Origin: Cytophagaceae bacterium
Lineage (GTDB): Bacteria > Bacteroidota > Bacteroidia > Cytophagales > Spirosomataceae
NCBI GenBank assembly: GCA_027485075.1
Contig: JAIXRT010000285.1
Coordinates: 1 to 10,182 of the forward strand
Direction: 5' to 3'
DNA length: 10,182 bases
Of the stretch, positions 1-6,530 are shown one piece after another; positions within the stretch are counted from its first letter, which is position 1, and each line of letters starts with the position of its first letter. The notes below the pieces were generated by a model. The model ran no database searches. It saw only the letters and a program-made list of their open reading frames with translations, and was not told the DNA's origin. The position numbers and the translations under genes are program-made.

Positions 1-1279
1 ATACTGTGCATCTTGTCACGGTGAAAAGGTTGAAGCCTTCGTTGACCGCCAATGGAAACATGGCAATACTAAAGCGCAAATTCTAGCCAGTATATCAAAT
101 GGTTACCCCGACTTAGGGATGCCTACCTGGAAAGAGACCATTTCAGCCAAAGAAATTGAGAAGTTAGCGGATCTAATTGTTGAGAATTTGGCTGGAGTTG
201 AGCAATATAAATTTGCCAACAAGCCTACCTCGAATGTATTTCAATCCGAGGGGATGCGCGTGGAATTGGATACGATTGCCACCGGATTTGATAGTCCTTG
301 GGGTTTTGCTCAACTACCAAATCTTGAGTATTTAATTTCGGATCGTTCAGGAAAACTATATTTGGTAGATCAAAAGAAAAATAAAACGCTTGTTGCCGGA
401 ACGCCTCAAGTAATGTCCAAAAGTCAAGGTGGATTATTGGATGTTGTTTTGCACCCACAATATGCTAAGAACGGTTGGGTCTATATGTCGTATTCCAAAT
501 TTAAAATAGAAGGTGGCAAAACCTTAACTTCAACAGCAATAGTCCGTGGAAAAATCAAAAATAATTCGTGGGTAGAATCGCAAGAGATTTTTGAAGCCTT
601 GCCGTATACGCAGACGTTATATCATTATGGATCACGTTTGGCATTCGACAAAAAAGGCATGTTATTTTTCAGTGTAGGTGAGCGTGGCATGGAAAAAGTA
701 TTTCCACAGGCATTAGATAATGACAATGGTAAAATTCACCGGATGTATGATGATGGTCGAATTCCGGCCGATAACCCATTCGCAAAATCTGCGCATCCAA
801 GTGTTTACTCGTACGGTCAGCGTAATCCGCAGGGATTGACGCTGAATCCAACAACCGGTGCGATTTGGGAAACAGAACACGGCCCACGTGGTGGTGATGA
901 AATTAATATCATTCAGGCAGGCAAAAATTACGGTTGGCCTACCATCACCTACGGCATCAACTACGACGGAAAACCAATCTCTGCCATATCGAAAAAAGAA
1001 GGCATGGAGCAACCCATTTCGTATTGGATTCCTTCGATTGCTCCTTCGGGATTAGCCTTTATTGACAGTGATAAATATCCAGCTTGGAAGGGTAATTTGA
1101 TGGTTGGTTCGTTACGTTTCAACTACCTGAACCGATGTGTGATAAAAAATAATAAAGTTGTTAAGCAGGAAAAGGTTCTTGTCAATCTAGGTAGAATGCG
1201 GAATGTCAAAATGGGTGTCGATGGATACTTGTATGTTGGCACAGAAAACCCAGGTATGGTTTTTCGGGTTCGACCATAA
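1..1279 (+). CDS. Cytochrome c / PQQ-dependent sugar dehydrogenase fusion (5' truncated by the window)
   Basis: The gene is open from the window's left edge (first full codon at base 2) to TAA at 1277-1279, with 425 residues visible. Residues 2-6 are a haem c site, CASCH. The ATG at 119-121 is not a start: its Met (visible residue 40, in DLGMPTW) fits the distal haem ligand. From about residue 85 there is a GSDH/Asd-type six-bladed propeller. Marker motifs are GGLLDVVLHP (143-152), HYGSRL, whose His (208) matches the catalytic base of soluble glucose dehydrogenase, QRNPQG (Arg274), then EHGPRGGDEIN and KNYGWP. Family knowledge predicts PQQ-dependent oxidation of an aldose or similar sugar outside the cytoplasm; the fused cytochrome would accept the electrons. 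The export signal lies outside the window. The fusion is clear, but the substrate cannot be told. A terminator follows directly, so this is the last gene of its transcript. Confidence 0.93.
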   Translation, partial: YCASCHGEKVEAFVDRQWKHGNTKAQILASISNGYPDLGMPTWKETISAKEIEKLADLIVENLAGVEQYKFANKPTSNVFQSEGMRVELDTIATGFDSPWGFAQLPNLEYLISDRSGKLYLVDQKKNKTLVAGTPQVMSKSQGGLLDVVLHPQYAKNGWVYMSYSKFKIEGGKTLTSTAIVRGKIKNNSWVESQEIFEALPYTQTLYHYGSRLAFDKKGMLFFSVGERGMEKVFPQALDNDNGKIHRMYDDGRIPADNPFAKSAHPSVYSYGQRNPQGLTLNPTTGAIWETEHGPRGGDEINIIQAGKNYGWPTITYGINYDGKPISAISKKEGMEQPISYWIPSIAPSGLAFIDSDKYPAWKGNLMVGSLRFNYLNRCVIKNNKVVKQEKVLVNLGRMRNVKMGVDGYLYVGTENPGMVFRVRP

Positions 1280-1301
1280 TTTATTTACTTCATATAATTT
1301 A

Positions 1302-1345
1302 AAACGCTGCTTCGAAACCTAGGATTGGGGCAGCGTTTCTTTTTT
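1302..1345 (+). terminator. Intrinsic terminator after the sugar dehydrogenase
   Basis: A perfect 9-bp stem pairs AAACGCTGC (1302-1310) with GCAGCGTTT (1330-1338) around a 19-nt loop. It is followed by CTTTTTT (1339-1345). It starts 22 nt after the dehydrogenase stop and separates that gene from the Rieske operon. Confidence 0.85.
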
Positions 1346-1464
1346 CAAAAATAGGCATGTAACTAGGTATAAGCGATTTTTCAATCATGACAAAAATCAG
1401 AAAATCAGACATACTACTTGCGTCAAAAATGCGTTAAATTGCCACCATATTAACCCAATCATAC

Positions 1465-1893
1465 ATGTCTACTAAAATACAACGCCACGAATTCTTGAAA
1501 TCTTTGGGATTTAAAGGAGCCTCCTTACTAGCTGTTTATTGCGGTGCCGCCAGCTTAAGCGCATGTCAAAACGAATCTGTAGGTCCTGCATCAGCCATTG
1601 ACTTTACTCTTGATTTATCAAATGCAGCTTATTCGGCATTAAATACCGTGGGTAAATATGTGATTTACAATCAAGTCGTTGTTGCGCGTGTATCATCAAC
1701 AAGCTTTGCTGCGGTGACACAAATCTGCTCGCATGAAGGCCGAGCACAAGTCATTTACAATGGCACTAACTTTTATTGCTCAGCACATGGTGCCACATTT
1801 AGTACGACGGGTACGGCATTATCAGTAACTAATAAAGCTATAGCTTCTTATAAAACGGCTCTTTCGGGCACAACTTTACGTGTATATGCATAG
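1465..1893 (+). CDS. Rieske [2Fe-2S] lipoprotein
   Basis: A 142-residue Rieske domain protein. The cluster ligands are visible as CSH (Cys88, His90) and CSAH (Cys105, His108), in the CxH-x14-CxxH pattern. The second box reads YCSAHGATF. The extra disulfide cysteines of bc1/b6f Rieske proteins are absent, as in many small high- or mid-potential ferredoxin-like Rieske proteins. The N-terminus has a hydrophobic signal and lipobox LSAC (lipidated Cys34). RHEFLKSLG resembles a Tat motif but has Arg-His instead of Arg-Arg, so the Tat route is uncertain, although prefolded Rieske proteins commonly use it. It is the first gene of a four-gene operon, and its 3' end overlaps the next gene by 8 bp. Its likely role is one-electron transfer in the periplasm or at a membrane face; the partner is unknown. 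A non-catalytic, ferredoxin-like role is inferred because no catalytic domain is attached. Confidence 0.9.
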   Translation: MSTKIQRHEFLKSLGFKGASLLAVYCGAASLSACQNESVGPASAIDFTLDLSNAAYSALNTVGKYVIYNQVVVARVSSTSFAAVTQICSHEGRAQVIYNGTNFYCSAHGATFSTTGTALSVTNKAIASYKTALSGTTLRVYA

Positions 1894-2806
1894 GTTATTA
1901 TTGATTTGCGGACTTCTGAGTTCGTTCCAACTAGCTGCGCAAGATGACTTGTTGGCGATGCTCGAGAAAGAAGATGCCAAAAAGCCAACGTACACCTTAG
2001 CCACATTTAAGGCTTCCCGATTGATTAATGGGCAATCGGTTGAAACGATCGCAAAGCAGCATGTGAATTTTTGGATTTCGCATCGGTTTGGGGCGATTAA
2101 TTCTGGATTTATAGATAATTTTTTTGGTCTGGATGAGGCCCGTATCCGCTTGGGTTTTGAATATGGGATTACAGACAATTTACTGGTGGGTGCTGGTCGG
2201 TCTACCATTGAAAAAACGTATGACACCTATGCCAAATACAAGGTGCTGAGGCAATCGAATAAGATGCCGGTGACGGTGACAGCATTTGGTAGTGTGGCAA
2301 GTAATACCATGAAAACGGGATATACGATGGAATCAGGAACGGTGATGCGATTTTACAATAATCTGCAACGCCAAAGCTACCTCGGTCAGGTATTGATGGC
2401 CCGAAAGTTTTCGGATAAGTTATCCTTGCAAGTGATGCCAACGATTTTACATACTAATTTAGCGGAGAGTGTATATATGGAAAATACGCAGGCGGCGATG
2501 GGATTTGGGGGACGCTATAAACTGAACAATCGCTTGAGTGTGTCAGCTGAATATTTTTATAATCTAGTTGAAAAGGATGAATATGAAGAATCCGCTGGAC
2601 AAAAATACCCGTATCATAATTCATTGGCCATCGGCTTTGACATTGAAACGGGTGGTCACGTATTTCAATTGCACGTGAGTAATTCGCGCGGTATGATTGA
2701 AAAACATTTTATAGGTCAAACGATAGGATCCTGGGAAAATGGGGACATTTTTTATGGCTTCAATATTGCCCGAACATTTAGTTTCGAACCAAAAATTAAG
2801 AAATAA
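1886..2806 (+). CDS. DUF5777-type outer-membrane beta-barrel protein
   Basis: The ATG at 1886 gives 306 residues and a clean signal peptide, MHRLLLICGLLSSFQLAA, cut before Gln19. A GTG six bases upstream would add two residues and is less likely. The 8-bp overlap with the Rieske gene suggests translational coupling. The mature N-terminus is a short acidic segment, followed by alternating, aromatic-rich strands typical of a bacterial beta-barrel. Examples are HVNFWISHRFG (59-69), ARIRLGFEYGITDNLLVGAG (85-104) and the C-terminal strand ending ARTFSF. The ISHRFG and EYGITDNL pieces match my memory of the Bacteroidota DUF5777 family, which has no settled biochemical function. Being sandwiched between Rieske and YceI genes suggests it houses or anchors redox partners in the outer membrane. 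That role is inference. Confidence 0.82.
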   Translation: MHRLLLICGLLSSFQLAAQDDLLAMLEKEDAKKPTYTLATFKASRLINGQSVETIAKQHVNFWISHRFGAINSGFIDNFFGLDEARIRLGFEYGITDNLLVGAGRSTIEKTYDTYAKYKVLRQSNKMPVTVTAFGSVASNTMKTGYTMESGTVMRFYNNLQRQSYLGQVLMARKFSDKLSLQVMPTILHTNLAESVYMENTQAAMGFGGRYKLNNRLSVSAEYFYNLVEKDEYEESAGQKYPYHNSLAIGFDIETGGHVFQLHVSNSRGMIEKHFIGQTIGSWENGDIFYGFNIARTFSFEPKIKK

Positions 2807-3342
2807 TGAAATACCTAATCACGCTTGCTTTCATTTGCCTAGTTTGGTCCGCAAATGCCCAATTATTCACTACGCAGACAGGTGAAATTTCGTTTTTCTC
2901 AAAAACTCCGATGGAGGATATTGACGCGGTTAACAAGCAAGTGGGTAGTATCATAAATTCAGCGACCAATGAAGTGGCTGTTCAGATGCGCGTAACCAAT
3001 TTTATATTTCCGAATAAGTTGATGCAAGAGCATTTCAACGAAAATTACTTGGAGACAGACAAATACCCGAACGCAACATTTAAAGGTAAAATCAAGGAAA
3101 CTGTTGATTTGAAGGTTGCGGGAACGTATGCTGTCACAGCATCAGGTACTGCTACAATTCATGGCGTATCACGGCCTGTGGAATTAAAAGGCACCTTGGT
3201 TTCAACGGGTAAAACATTAGCATTAACATGCATATTTGATATTCAATTGGATGAATACAAAATCGATATTCCTAAAATCGTATTCAAAAAAATAGCAGAG
3301 GTCATCAAAGTGAAGGGGAGTATCTCGTATACATTACGTTAA
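2806..3342 (+). CDS. YceI-like periplasmic lipid/quinone-binding protein
   Basis: 178 residues, starting at an ATG that shares one base with the upstream stop (TAATG), a termination-reinitiation arrangement. The signal peptide ends SANA before Gln19. The YceI lipocalin-like barrel is recognisable from the paired motifs HFNENYLETDKYPNATFKG (77-94) and GTATIHGVSRPVELKG (114-129). Length is normal for an exported YceI protein. Members of the family bind long isoprenoid chains such as polyprenyl phosphates or quinones in a hydrophobic channel, and several sit beside respiratory genes. Here the neighbours are a Rieske protein and a multihaem cytochrome, so carrying or presenting a quinone is a reasonable inference. 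The start is well fixed by the coupling to the barrel gene and by the signal peptide. Confidence 0.9.
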   Translation: MKYLITLAFICLVWSANAQLFTTQTGEISFFSKTPMEDIDAVNKQVGSIINSATNEVAVQMRVTNFIFPNKLMQEHFNENYLETDKYPNATFKGKIKETVDLKVAGTYAVTASGTATIHGVSRPVELKGTLVSTGKTLALTCIFDIQLDEYKIDIPKIVFKKIAEVIKVKGSISYTLR

Positions 3343-3343
3343 G

Positions 3344-4408
3344 ATGAAAAACCTGCTACTTTTAGTTGTTGCGCTATGCTTTTGTGCATGCCTACAAGAT
3401 AAAAATTTGCCTGTTCAGCCTTCGGGAGGCGGAGTCATTATTGACACACCCATCAAAGAAATTCCTGGCACCAATGCATCGTGTGATACGATGCTTATTT
3501 CCTTTGACAAATCGGTTTGGCCGATCTTACAGGCCAATTGCATCGCATGTCACTCGGCGAATATGGCGAGTGGGGGCGTAGATCTTTCTAGCTATGCCAA
3601 AATCACTCCGTATGTTAAGACCGGAAAACTGTATGGCTCGATAACGCATGCAAGTGGGTACAGTCCGATGCCTTCGTCAACAATGAAGTTAAACGTGTGT
3701 GATATTACGATCATTCGTAAATGGATTCGGGCTTCATCGCCATCTGGAAGTATTTTAGTTGACTTAAATCCGATCAATCCAGTGGACCCTGTGATAAATA
3801 TCCCATCAGTTCAGCCACCATCTTTGGTGACTTGCAGCCCAGATACCGTCTATTTCAAACAAAAAATTCTACCCTTAATCGTATCTAATTGTGCGATGAG
3901 TGGATGTCACGATGCTATTTCGAAAAAAGATGGCGTAATTCTGACGGATTATACGAACATCCTGCGTGAGGTACGGGTAAATAATCCTGTTAGCAGTGAT
4001 TTATATAGGTCTTTAATCGCCACAGGAGAAGATCGTATGCCTCCAGCAGGATCATTGCCAGCGGATCAAATTAATTCCGTGTTAACTTGGATCAAACAAG
4101 GGGCTAAAAATAATTCATGCGATGCATCTGCTACGAATTGTGTGACGACTAATATTAGCTTCAAATCTACGGTCCAACCGATTTTAAAGACTAATTGTGT
4201 CGGTTGTCATAGTGGTACAAAGCCGTCGGGAAACATTGATTTGACAACCTATACGCAAGTTCAAAAATATGCGGTCAACGGTAAACTTTATGGATCCATT
4301 GCACATCAAACTGGCTTCATACCGATGCCCTCTGCAACAAGTACCTTAAGTACATGCGAGGTCAGTCAAATAAAGTCCTGGATTAATTCCGGATCTATCA
4401 ACAATTAA
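3344..4408 (+). CDS. Three-haem c-type cytochrome lipoprotein with one CX4CH site
   Basis: 354 residues, starting 1 nt after the YceI stop. It has a short lipoprotein signal (MKNLLLLVVALCFCAC, probably lipidated at Cys16) and a flexible Pro/Gly-rich linker. Three cytochrome domains follow. Domain 1 has CIACH (66-70) with Met109 in SPMPSS. Domain 2 has CAMSGCH (183-189), a CX4CH motif, with Met232 in DRMPPAG. Domain 3 has CVGCH (285-289) with Met328 in IPMPSA. Domains 1 and 3 are clearly duplicates, with shared GKLYGSI-H-(S/T)G-PMPS motifs and a Cys before the last helix. This class of short domains is common in Bacteroidota envelope cytochromes. It is probably anchored in the outer membrane and serves as the terminal or surface electron carrier of the operon. 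No catalytic domain is attached, so its partner is unknown. Confidence 0.9.
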   Translation: MKNLLLLVVALCFCACLQDKNLPVQPSGGGVIIDTPIKEIPGTNASCDTMLISFDKSVWPILQANCIACHSANMASGGVDLSSYAKITPYVKTGKLYGSITHASGYSPMPSSTMKLNVCDITIIRKWIRASSPSGSILVDLNPINPVDPVINIPSVQPPSLVTCSPDTVYFKQKILPLIVSNCAMSGCHDAISKKDGVILTDYTNILREVRVNNPVSSDLYRSLIATGEDRMPPAGSLPADQINSVLTWIKQGAKNNSCDASATNCVTTNISFKSTVQPILKTNCVGCHSGTKPSGNIDLTTYTQVQKYAVNGKLYGSIAHQTGFIPMPSATSTLSTCEVSQIKSWINSGSINN

Positions 4409-4478
4409 GGTTGATTAGTTATTTCCGGCACAGATTGTCGGAAAGGCCGTTTGCCTGCTAACGTTAAATCCAACCTTA
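4406..4478 (+). other. Nested inverted repeats at the operon's 3' end
   Basis: The outer arms are TAAGGTTG (4406-4413, containing the cytochrome stop codon) and CAACCTTA (4471-4478), a perfect 8-bp pair. Inside are a 9-bp stem with one G-U pair, TTTCCGGCA (4422-4430) with TGTCGGAAA (4436-4444), and a small AGGC/GCCT stem (4444-4456). No T-tract follows, so it is not a classical terminator. It could be a 3'-end stabilising structure, a Rho-type end or a REP-like palindrome. The pairing is visible; the function is unknown. Confidence 0.45.
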
Positions 4479-4528
4479 GCACAATACTCAGCAATTAAAT
4501 CAAGAAATGATGGACGAAGACAATTATT

Positions 4529-4560
4529 CATGCTGCCGCGATTAAGACCCCAGCAGCATG
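4529..4560. terminator. Possible bidirectional hairpin between convergent genes
   Basis: A perfect 8-bp inverted repeat, CATGCTGC (4529-4536) and GCAGCATG (4553-4560), with a 16-nt loop. It lies 7 nt past the Dabb stop and between the convergent cytochrome and Dabb genes. Neither side has a strong T-run, so termination is inferred from placement only. Confidence 0.35.
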
Positions 4561-4567
4561 TATCCAT

Positions 4568-4951
4568 CTATACGTCTATGGAATCGTATACGATTACTTT
4601 TTGCCACAAGTGACTGTAGTTTTTGACAAAATCGACGTGGATGGGATGGTCTTGATAAATTTTTTGTCCAGCCTCATCATGAAAATACATGAGTTCGGAA
4701 ACGTCCCAAGAGGTATCAACTACCTCACGTTTTTCCGTCGAGGCCAGTACGCCAATATGCATTTTTTGTATGCTTGGAATACCTGAAAGAGACTTTAATC
4801 CTTTAATTAGTTGGGCCCGATCAGCGGCATTGCCCGGATTTTTCACCCAAAAAAATACGTGGTGTAATAATTTTGGTTCGGCAGCTGTGTTTTGAGAGGG
4901 TAAAGCGGCTCCAATGAGTGGTGTAGCAGCCAAAAATGTTCTTCGTTTCAT
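4568..4951 (-). CDS. Tat-exported Dabb (stress-responsive A/B barrel) domain protein
   Basis: 127 residues. The N-terminus MKRRTFLAATPLIGAAL has twin arginines (3-4) and a short hydrophobic stretch, a convincing Tat signal. The rest is a single ferredoxin-like Dabb domain. It begins LLHHVFFWVK (28-37) and has an NPGNAADRAQLIKGLKSL helix. It ends with the family's HPIHVDFVKNY (102-112) and W-KV-VYD pattern. Dabb domains dimerise into an alpha/beta barrel. Some members are stress-induced and others catalyse cyclisations, but most bacterial ones have no assigned substrate. Tat export implies folding in the cytoplasm before secretion, perhaps with a cofactor or as a dimer. It stands alone, divergent from the thioesterase with 49 nt between start codons. 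Confidence 0.85.
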   Translation of the reverse strand: MKRRTFLAATPLIGAALPSQNTAAEPKLLHHVFFWVKNPGNAADRAQLIKGLKSLSGIPSIQKMHIGVLASTEKREVVDTSWDVSELMYFHDEAGQKIYQDHPIHVDFVKNYSHLWQKVIVYDSIDV

Positions 4952-5000
4952 AGGTTATTTATTTGATTTAAAGTTAGGCAAAAATTGAATAGATTTGGGA

Positions 5001-5543
5001 ATGCAATATAAAGAAGTCCGCGATTCAGAAACAACCTATACGGAATTAATGATCCCATCGTATGCCAATTTTGGTGGCAAGGTCCATGGGGGAATCATTT
5101 TATCATTACTTGACAAAGTAGCTTACATCTGTGCTTCTAAGCATAGTCAACATTATTGTGTGACGGTCGCGGTGGAAGGTGTCGAATTCAAAAGTCCCGT
5201 CGAAGTGGGTGATCTTGTAGAGATTAAAGCATCGGTCAATTATGTAGGCCGGACAACCATGATTGTGGGGATGCGGGTGGAATGTTTCAAGCCTCAAAAT
5301 GGCATTGTACGCCATACGAATTCATGTTATTTCACCATGGCTGCCAAAGATGATTTGGAAAATTTAGTGGAAGTTCCAGGACTCATCTTATCCAATGATA
5401 CCGAATTAAGGCGATTTTGTGAAGGTAAGTTCATTCGAAAAATATCACAGGAAAAGCGTGAGATTCTTAAATCAAATTTGACAAATATTACACGGAAGGA
5501 AATGGAGGCGGATTGTAAGGAAGAAAGGTGTCAAATTAAGTAA
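5001..5543 (+). CDS. Hotdog-fold acyl-CoA thioesterase (YciA/ACOT type)
   Basis: 180 residues from ATG 5001; an in-frame TTG at 4995 would add two residues and is less likely. No signal peptide is seen, so it is cytoplasmic. The hotdog helix and its active-site region are clear: NFGGKVHGGIILSLLDKVAY (23-42), including the Asn23 and Asp38 positions used by this family. These are followed by VTVAVEGVEFKSPVEVGDLV (54-73) and YVGRTTMIVGMRVE (81-94). Family members hydrolyse acyl-CoA thioesters; chain length cannot be read from sequence. The last 50 or so residues form a charged, probably helical tail. TAGATTTG (4990-4997) matches a Bacteroidota -7 element, but the nearest upstream TTTG is 24 nt away, so a leaderless promoter there is only a possibility. 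It converges on the caspase gene with one base between stop codons. Confidence 0.88.
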   Translation: MQYKEVRDSETTYTELMIPSYANFGGKVHGGIILSLLDKVAYICASKHSQHYCVTVAVEGVEFKSPVEVGDLVEIKASVNYVGRTTMIVGMRVECFKPQNGIVRHTNSCYFTMAAKDDLENLVEVPGLILSNDTELRRFCEGKFIRKISQEKREILKSNLTNITRKEMEADCKEERCQIK

Positions 5544-5544
5544 C

Positions 5545-6522
5545 TTAGTTTACTCCGATAACGAGCTGTTTATTCCCAATAACTTGAACCTCTTGCTGTC
5601 GCTGAAATTGCCGATTTGCAATATAAGGAACACCTTCATTGGGATCATTCAAAAATTGTTCCATTTCAGATAAAGTTATTGAACCATCTGAATTTAAATC
5701 AGCAATACCCTGCAATCCTTTTAAAAAGAAATACGTAAACAAACTGTGTTGTTTTTCTGGGTACCAATTTGATACTTGGTCTGCTTTAGATGACATCAAA
5801 ATCATACTATTTGCATCATTGAATAAATCAATTTTGGGCTTTAGTGTTAAAGGACTAGCATTATTAATAATGGAATTCCCATCTCCGGTCTGTCCTGAAA
5901 AGCATGCATCTAATAAAACCATTTTTTTACTTGCTGGTAATGCGGCAATATCTGCAAAAAATTCATTTACCGCATAGGCATTCATATCAGTTAAATAGTT
6001 TGGATCTGCGTCATATGGCACAAGATAAGCACTGTTTTGATTTACCATACTTGGGGCTCCGTGTCCGACGTAGTAAACAAATAGTTCAGATTTACCGTCA
6101 GGCCTTAAAATACGTTTTAACCGATCCTTCAAAAAAGTTTTTATATACCCCGCAGTTGGCAAATCATCCATTGATTTTGGAAAAATATTGTTGGGATCAT
6201 AACCTAGACGTTTAATTAAATATTCCCGCATTAAACTTGCATCACGTTTTGCAAATTTTACTTTTGGAATACTTGCGTTCTGGTATTCTCCTACAGCTAT
6301 AATTAATGCAATCGCATTCGGATTCTTTATTTTAGTTTGAACGATATTATTTTCTATGTCTACCAAACGGGGATCTTCTCCTTTTTTGCGTTTGGGAAAA
6401 ACAGCGATTACTTGTTTTTTTGATGAAATTCGAAATGTATTACTTTGGGGCAAAGTTTGAGACTGAGCATTTCCCGAATGCAGGCAAGTAAGAAATAAAA
6501 TAACACAGAACGTTAAGCGCAT
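5545..6522 (-). CDS. Secreted caspase-like (peptidase C14) protein with an EF-hand loop
   Basis: 325 residues. The signal peptide ends HSGNA before Gln20. The caspase p20 fold runs from about residue 70 (NAIALIIAVGEYQ). The catalytic His is in VYYVGHGAP (His154) and the Cys in LLDACFSGQ (Cys207), the normal His-Cys dyad. MILMSSKADQVSNWY (240-254) resembles the region after the Cys that helps form the S1 pocket. Near the C-terminus, DLNSDGSITLSE (275-286) is a textbook 12-residue EF-hand loop with D-N-D at positions 1, 3, 5, Gly at 6, Ile at 8 and Glu at 12. Metacaspase-like enzymes cut after Arg/Lys and many need calcium, so calcium control is a fair inference, as is an envelope or extracellular site. 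It is the last gene of a five-gene operon, 8 nt after copy A. Targets are unknown. Confidence 0.92.
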   Translation of the reverse strand: MRLTFCVILFLTCLHSGNAQSQTLPQSNTFRISSKKQVIAVFPKRKKGEDPRLVDIENNIVQTKIKNPNAIALIIAVGEYQNASIPKVKFAKRDASLMREYLIKRLGYDPNNIFPKSMDDLPTAGYIKTFLKDRLKRILRPDGKSELFVYYVGHGAPSMVNQNSAYLVPYDADPNYLTDMNAYAVNEFFADIAALPASKKMVLLDACFSGQTGDGNSIINNASPLTLKPKIDLFNDANSMILMSSKADQVSNWYPEKQHSLFTYFFLKGLQGIADLNSDGSITLSEMEQFLNDPNEGVPYIANRQFQRQQEVQVIGNKQLVIGVN

Positions 6523-6530
6523 AATTTGAG

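Noticed and set aside
119..121. ATG as the start of the sugar dehydrogenase
   Set aside because: The frame is open upstream to the window edge and encodes CASCH; this Met fits the distal haem ligand, so it is internal.
713..1012. Minus-strand open frame inside the dehydrogenase gene
   Set aside because: It overlaps a clearly conserved gene on the other strand and its translation has no recognisable domain.
1387..1437. 16-codon reading frame (MTKIRKSDILLASKMR) upstream of the Rieske gene
   Set aside because: Very short and without supporting family or start signals. A regulatory leader peptide is possible but not supported.
1876..2226. Minus-strand open frame opposite the DUF5777 gene
   Set aside because: Antisense to a convincing barrel gene, with no signal or family match.
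4457..4478. Possible integron attC-like site (GCTAACGTTA)
   Set aside because: The core does not fit RYYYAAC/GTTRRRY with paired inner boxes, and no integrase or cassette array is present.
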